From Candidatus Izimoplasma sp. HR2 (GTDB taxonomy: Bacteria > Bacillota_I > Bacilli_A > Izemoplasmatales > Izemoplasmataceae), in NCBI GenBank assembly GCA_000753575.1, contig JRFF01000022.1, forward strand, positions 161,583 to 225,582: DNA of 64,000 nucleotides, given 5' to 3'. This document shows, piece by piece, positions 58,323 through 64,000 of this stretch (position 1 is its first letter; each line of letters opens with the position of its first letter). The translations under genes and the position numbers were made by a program. Below the pieces are notes generated by a model, which saw only the letters and a list, made by a program, of their open reading frames with translations, did not search any database and was not told the DNA's origin.

Positions 58323-59687
58323 TTAATCCTTTATAACTCTTTTTGAATGAGTGTAAATATTTAATTTATTACCTCTAGCAAAACCTATTATTGTTATTCC
58401 AAGTTTATCTGCGAGTTTCACAGCTAAGCTTGTAGGTGCGCTTCTTGAGACTACTAACCCAATATTTATTAGCGCAGATTTTAATAATATATCAGATGAT
58501 ATTCTACCACTAGTAATGATGTAAACATCATCTCTTTTTATTTGGTTTTTAAGTAAGTATCCTACTATTTTATCAACTGCGTTATGTCTACCAATATCTT
58601 CAAATAATAACTTCTTATCACTATATACTAATTCAACTGAGTGAACTCCACCTGTTTCTTTAAATAGGACTGATTCTTTATTGAATACTGATACTTGTTC
58701 AAAGATTGTTTTTAAGTTAAATTGGTAATTATTATTTACTATAGGTAATTTAGATTCATCAATTTGTGGTTTACTTGAACTACCACAAGCACTTGATAAG
58801 ATATTTAATCTTTCAAAATTCTTAAAGTTAACCTCATGGTTAATTAAAACATCACATCTGTGAGTTTCTAAGTCTAAACTAAATTCTATTATTTCATTAA
58901 TATCTTTTATAATCATTTCACTATGAAGTGCTCCTATAACTAAGAATTCTATATTCTCAGGAGTAATCATCATTGTTGAATAATGATGATTATTTACATA
59001 TATGTTTACTGGATATTCTGTGATTACTTTATCAGTTACATGAAATGATTCATCACCTATAACTTTAGTTACATCAAAGTTTTGATAGTTGGATGTTACA
59101 CTATTATAATCATTATATAATTCAGATTCATTATTTATGTTTTTAAACATATCAAATTCTTGTTGGTAAAAAGATACTGTTTTTTCTGGGATGTATTTTG
59201 TATTTAATAATCTAACCATCTTTTGGAATCCATAATTCCCAGTATTAATAAACTCTTCAATAGTATTAACTATATTAGAACTATATATAGCATTAAATGG
59301 TTCTATATAGTTATGATATTTAGATACATAAGCATCATGTTCACCTATTAATGATTTTAAATACTTAATAAATTCAAAGTTAATAAAAGGCATATCACAA
59401 GCAATAACATAACTATATTCATTTGTTGAATGAGTTAATCCTGCGTGTAAACCTATTAAAGGAGTATTACCGTTTAAGATATCAGGTACAACATGTACGT
59501 CTAATCCTTTATAATGGTTTAAGTTATCACTAACTACAATAATTTCATCAAAAAAATTCTTTAGTTCATTAATTTGTTTATGAACTAAAAATTTTTCTTT
59601 AATTTTTATATATTCCTTATTAAATTTCATTCTAGAGGATTTACCCCCAGCTAAGATGATCGCACTAGTATTTTTCATAGTTTTCAT
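58323..59687 (-). CDS. MobA-FdhD fusion protein
   Basis: N-term SAIILAGGKSSRMKFNKEY; C-term SSACGSSSKP, LLFEDIGRHNAVDKIVGYLL, VYIITSGRISSDILLKSAL. Confidence 0.92.
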   Translation of the reverse strand: MKTMKNTSAIILAGGKSSRMKFNKEYIKIKEKFLVHKQINELKNFFDEIIVVSDNLNHYKGLDVHVVPDILNGNTPLIGLHAGLTHSTNEYSYVIACDMPFINFEFIKYLKSLIGEHDAYVSKYHNYIEPFNAIYSSNIVNTIEEFINTGNYGFQKMVRLLNTKYIPEKTVSFYQQEFDMFKNINNESELYNDYNSVTSNYQNFDVTKVIGDESFHVTDKVITEYPVNIYVNNHHYSTMMITPENIEFLVIGALHSEMIIKDINEIIEFSLDLETHRCDVLINHEVNFKNFERLNILSSACGSSSKPQIDESKLPIVNNNYQFNLKTIFEQVSVFNKESVLFKETGGVHSVELVYSDKKLLFEDIGRHNAVDKIVGYLLKNQIKRDDVYIITSGRISSDILLKSALINIGLVVSRSAPTSLAVKLADKLGITIIGFARGNKLNIYTHSKRVIKD

Positions 59688-59792
59688 CTCCTTTTATTAT
59701 GTTTTTTCACATAAATAATTATAGCACATCTATAACTCATTAAAAAACAATGTAGATTAAAAAAAACACCACAACAATTTGTGGTGTTTAAA

Positions 59793-61052
59793 TTATAAAC
59801 TAATTGTATCATATTTAATTTTTTTATCTTTAGTTTGATAGTTTATTTCAAATTGATTACCTATTACATCATAATTAATAATGAATACATATAAGTATTT
59901 TTTAGTTAGTTTCCCTAGATTGGCTTTACAAAGGTTTTTAAAACTAGTGGTATCAGTCATTCTTAAGTCTATACCAACAAGTTTTCTATTAGAATAATTG
60001 TTTTGAATTACTTCAAAATCAGCTTCACTTTTAACATCATAATCAAGTGTTTCATAGTAATCATTAGTAAAGTGTGATTTTAATAAAGCTGTGATATTTT
60101 CCTCATAACTTTCAATTGGAATTTTGTCAGCTGATTTAGCTTTAATACGATAATCACTTAAGTATTCAGATAGGGCTTGTGATATTAAAGTCTTAACTTG
60201 TGATACATTACTGAATATTCTTTCACTAATAAATTGATTATTGTATTTATCAAATAGATTAGTTAATTCAATTATTTTTAAATACTTATTATAATCTACA
60301 ATTACTTCATTGTAGTTATGAATTAAGTTATTACGATGGAAAATGATTTCTTTAAAGTCTTTATAGTATTGTTCTAAGACTGGGAAGTCTTTTGAAAGAT
60401 TATCTACTATATCATATAACGGTAATTCATTTACTAATGAATTATCATTTTCATTTGACAAGTAATCTTTAATTGAAGTTTCTAATGTTAAATATTTTGT
60501 AATAAATCCATCAAGTGTAATTACAGTTTGACTTGGTTCTAAAGAACTCTTTGTCTTAGTATCAAATTCTTTTAGTACTTCAAATATTCTATCGGGATCA
60601 AATAATCTCCAAATATATATTACTACAAACTCAACACTTAGTAATGTGAATAAAGTGGCTAGCACAGCGTAAACAAAGTAAAACTCAAAGAAAAGAGCAC
60701 CTAGATTTATAATTATTGATAATAAACTAAAAATAATTACAAACATCATTTCATAATATACATCTTTTTCTAGTTTTTTTAAGATATAACTATCAAACTC
60801 TTTACTCTTTTGATCTTCTACCTTTCTTAAGTAAAAACTAAATGAGATTGGAAGTAACGCAATTAACGCAGCTAATGTTTGCATTGAAGCACTATATATC
60901 CAAGTATAGTTAGTAGAATTTTCACTTAATATATTAAATTTAAGTAAAATAAATGAAAAAATTAGTACTGCGATCATTAAAAATAAGTTGTTCCAAAGTA
61001 ACAAGAATTTCATTATTTGTTTGAAAAATGGGAACCTCTCTTTATTCAACAT
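59793..61052 (-). CDS. Membrane protein of unknown function
   Basis: Four N-terminal hydrophobic segments, long soluble C-terminus. Confidence 0.7.
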   Translation of the reverse strand: MLNKERFPFFKQIMKFLLLWNNLFLMIAVLIFSFILLKFNILSENSTNYTWIYSASMQTLAALIALLPISFSFYLRKVEDQKSKEFDSYILKKLEKDVYYEMMFVIIFSLLSIIINLGALFFEFYFVYAVLATLFTLLSVEFVVIYIWRLFDPDRIFEVLKEFDTKTKSSLEPSQTVITLDGFITKYLTLETSIKDYLSNENDNSLVNELPLYDIVDNLSKDFPVLEQYYKDFKEIIFHRNNLIHNYNEVIVDYNKYLKIIELTNLFDKYNNQFISERIFSNVSQVKTLISQALSEYLSDYRIKAKSADKIPIESYEENITALLKSHFTNDYYETLDYDVKSEADFEVIQNNYSNRKLVGIDLRMTDTTSFKNLCKANLGKLTKKYLYVFIINYDVIGNQFEINYQTKDKKIKYDTISL

Positions 61053-61194
61053 TTTATCACCTTCTAGTTTAATTATAGACTATTGAAAATTTAAAATAAA
61101 CTCATATTTAATAATTATAAATAATAAAGCATTTAGTTCTTTACTTTTGTGCTCACTGTGGTATCATTAGATGTTTTGTGGTATAGGAGGATTT

Positions 61195-62802
61195 ATGTTA
61201 TACGAAAATAAACAAATAGAGAAATCATTACTGGAAATGGGATTCGAGAATTTCACTGAAATTCAAGAAAAAACAATTCCGCTAATAAAAGAAGGAAACG
61301 ATGTTATTGGACATTCCCAAACAGGAACGGGAAAAACAGCAGCATTTGCACTTCCAATATTAGACGGTATAGATTTCGACAACAAAAGTATTCAGGCAAT
61401 TATTTTATGCCCGACGCGAGAGTTAGCAGTACAAGTAAAAAGAGAAATTGACAAAATCGGAAAATATGTACCTAAATTAAAAACTGTAGCCGTTTACGGT
61501 GGAGAAGCGATCTCCAATCAAATACACAGTTTAAAGAAAAAACCACAAATCATAGTAGGTACTCCTGGTAGAACAATCGATCATATTAATCGTAAGTTAA
61601 TAAAACTTCACGATATAAAATTCTTAGTACTAGATGAAGCAGATGAAATGCTTAAGATGGGATTCAAAGAAGATATTGAAACCATTCTTGGAGCAGCTAA
61701 TCAAGACCGTCAAACTGTAATGTTTTCAGCAACAATGCCGAAACCAATACTAAATATTACTAAAAGATATATGAAAAACCCGATTCATATCTCAGTAGTT
61801 AGTGGAGATGAATCAAACAAAGATATTACACAAACATATTACAACGTAAGTGAATCAAATAAAGTTGAAGCAGTAGGAAGACTACTTACAATTTATAATT
61901 CAAAACTTACATTAGTGTTCTGTAATACAAAAAGAAAAGTTGATGATGTTACTCAAAGACTTATATCAAAAGGATATAATGTCGACAAGATTCATGGTGA
62001 CTTACCTCAAACAACAAGACTTGATGTTTTAAACAAATTCCATAAAGGTGTCTTAGATATCTTAGTTGCAACTGATGTTGCTGCACGTGGATTAGACATT
62101 AAAAATGTTGAAGTTGTAATTAACTTTGATGTTCCTGAAAAAGCTGAATACTACGTTCACCGTATAGGTAGAACAGGTAGAATTGGAGCTAAAGGACTCT
62201 CATTTACTTTTGTAACTAAAAAGGATATGAGAAGACTTCAAGATATTATCAAGTTTTCAAAATCAACAATCAAAAAAAGAAATATTCCTACAATGGAAAA
62301 AGTTATGGCAGTTAAACAGGAAAAAGAAATTGAAGAAATTACAACATTAATTAAAGAAGACAGCACTACTGCATTTAAAGATTTTGCACAAGAATTATTA
62401 ATCTCAAATGATCCAGTAGAAGTAGTATCGGCGTTATTAAGCAAATTAGCTAAAAATGATTCATCAAAAAAAATAGATGGAGATATTAACGAAGATACGT
62501 CAAGAAGCTCTCGTCAACGTGGACCTAGAGATAGATATAACAGTAGAGGTGGAAAAGGAATTAAACGATTCCATTTAAACATTGGTATTAGTGATGGTAT
62601 CACTGTTCAAAAATTCGCAAACTTTGTAGCACAAAAAACTAACTTAAGAAACTCTCAAATTAGAGATATAACAGTTAGACAAAACTTTGCATTCTTCTCA
62701 ACAGACTCTATTCATGAAGCTTCAGTAATGAAGAAAATGAAAAATGTTAAATTCCAAGGTAAACAAACTTCAATTCAATTAGCAAAAGAAAGAAAAAGAT
62801 AA
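61195..62802 (+). CDS. DEAD-box RNA helicase with DbpA-type C-terminal RNA-binding domain
   Basis: SQTGTGKTAAFALP, VLDEADEML, FSATMP, HRIGRTGRIG; C-term IGISDGITVQKFANFVAQKTNL. Confidence 0.95.
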   Translation: MLYENKQIEKSLLEMGFENFTEIQEKTIPLIKEGNDVIGHSQTGTGKTAAFALPILDGIDFDNKSIQAIILCPTRELAVQVKREIDKIGKYVPKLKTVAVYGGEAISNQIHSLKKKPQIIVGTPGRTIDHINRKLIKLHDIKFLVLDEADEMLKMGFKEDIETILGAANQDRQTVMFSATMPKPILNITKRYMKNPIHISVVSGDESNKDITQTYYNVSESNKVEAVGRLLTIYNSKLTLVFCNTKRKVDDVTQRLISKGYNVDKIHGDLPQTTRLDVLNKFHKGVLDILVATDVAARGLDIKNVEVVINFDVPEKAEYYVHRIGRTGRIGAKGLSFTFVTKKDMRRLQDIIKFSKSTIKKRNIPTMEKVMAVKQEKEIEEITTLIKEDSTTAFKDFAQELLISNDPVEVVSALLSKLAKNDSSKKIDGDINEDTSRSSRQRGPRDRYNSRGGKGIKRFHLNIGISDGITVQKFANFVAQKTNLRNSQIRDITVRQNFAFFSTDSIHEASVMKKMKNVKFQGKQTSIQLAKERKR

Positions 62803-62811
62803 TAAATTAAA

Positions 62812-62837
62812 AGCACTCATCTGAGTGCTTTTTTTAT
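62812..62837 (+). terminator. Terminator
   Basis: AAGCACTCATCTGAGTGCTTTTTTT. Confidence 0.85.
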
Positions 62838-62880
62838 GATATAATGAACATAACCAAAATAATGAAAGAGGAAAAGCATA

Positions 62881-64000
62881 TGAATAGATCAGGTAAACTA
62901 GCAATACTAAGTATTTCATTATTAACAATTATGGCAAGTGCTGCAATTTCGCCTGCTCTTTCTACGATACAAGCTCATTTTTATGATGTTGATGAACTTT
63001 TAATTAAAATGATTGTTACTTTACCAGCTATCTTTATTATCCCTGTCACGTTACTTACTGGTAAACTAGTATTTATCTTTAAAAAGAAAACATTATTAAT
63101 CACAGGAGCAATCCTTTATGTAATAGGTGGAGTAAGTGGTGGATTTGCAAATTCAATTTGGACATTACTAGTATTTAGAGCAGTTATGGGAATTGGTGTT
63201 GGATTATTACTACCTTTAGCTAGAGGATTAATTGCTGACTTCTTTAATGGTGAAGAAAGAACTGAAATGATGGGCTACGCCACATCATTTAATAACTTAG
63301 GTGGAATTATATCATTAGTAGTAGCTGGATTCTTATCTGTTTATTCATGGAGATATCCGTTCTTTATATATCTTTTAGGACTATTAGTTATCTATATGAT
63401 TATATTTCATATGCCGAGTCAAGAAATCAAAGAGAAACCAGATACTAAAGTTGAGGTTAGTAAAAATGTATGGCTTTTAGGATTTGGAATGTTTTATATG
63501 ATGCAGATGTTTTATGCAATTCCTGCTGTACTAAGTATTTATATAGATGAAGTTAATTTAGGAACTACATTTACAACTGGTATATTAATCGCGATAGTAA
63601 CATTAGGTTCTTTAATCTTTGGACTAATCTTCTTAAAAGTAAAAAGAAGATTAAAAGGATTAACTCCAGTAGTGGGATTATCGTTAATAACTATTGGGAT
63701 GTATATAACAGCGGTAGTACCTAATATATATGCAATTGGCTTTGCAATGCTGATTATAGGATTTGGTCTTGGAATAGTATCACCAAATTTATATCTACTT
63801 TCAACAACTGAATCTAAAGTAAAAGATGCAACATTTGCTTTAGCTATAATGTCTAGTTTTTCATTCTTTGGACAGTTCTCAAGTCCACTTATTCTAACTT
63901 TATTACAAAATATTTTTAATCAAGATGAACCTAATTCCGCATTTATTATTTCAACTATTATTGGTATAATTGGGATTGTAGGAGTACTTGTTAATAAGAA
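62881..64000 (+). CDS. MFS transporter (truncated by window end)
   Basis: Open frame MNRSGKLAILSISLLTIMASAAISPALSTIQAHF...FRAVMGIGVGLLLPLARGLIADFF. Confidence 0.88.

Overview
AT-rich chromosomal window. Gene content (L25, ABC-F, tungsten/molybdenum cofactor genes, no Mollicutes-type UGA readthrough needed) suggests a Firmicutes/Tenericutes-like, possibly Izemoplasma-like, bacterium; this taxonomic reading is inference only. Four blocks: (1) 1-5.6 kb: tRNA-Pro tail, an IS3-family element that truncates a C39-like gene, and a 5TM-PAS-GGDEF-HD-GYP protein. (2) 5.70-27.56 kb: a ~21.9 kb integrated element in the 3' end of tRNA-Cys, with a 49-bp att duplication, tyrosine integrase and XRE repressor. 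Its leftward operon encodes a membrane P-loop ATPase, a 56-aa coat-like protein, several tiny membrane proteins and three large signal-peptide/Ig-like surface proteins. This looks like a filamentous-phage-like (Zot/pI-type) secretion module in an otherwise unfamiliar element. The element also carries a hairpin-dense ~260 bp locus, an orphan Cas2-like gene, a tRNA-like sequence and a cargo cluster. (3) 27.6-46.2 kb: ordinary chromosomal genes, including a formate dehydrogenase operon and a Fic protein with operator-like repeats. (4) 46.2-59.7 kb: tungsten/molybdopterin block (AOR + radical SAM + MoaD + MoeB; Moco/Tuco-type riboswitch-tupABC-moeA-moeA/PBP-moaA-moaC-MOSC-mogA; MobA-FdhD fusion), followed by a DEAD-box helicase and a truncated MFS gene. 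All family names come from reading motifs in the translations; no searches were run.
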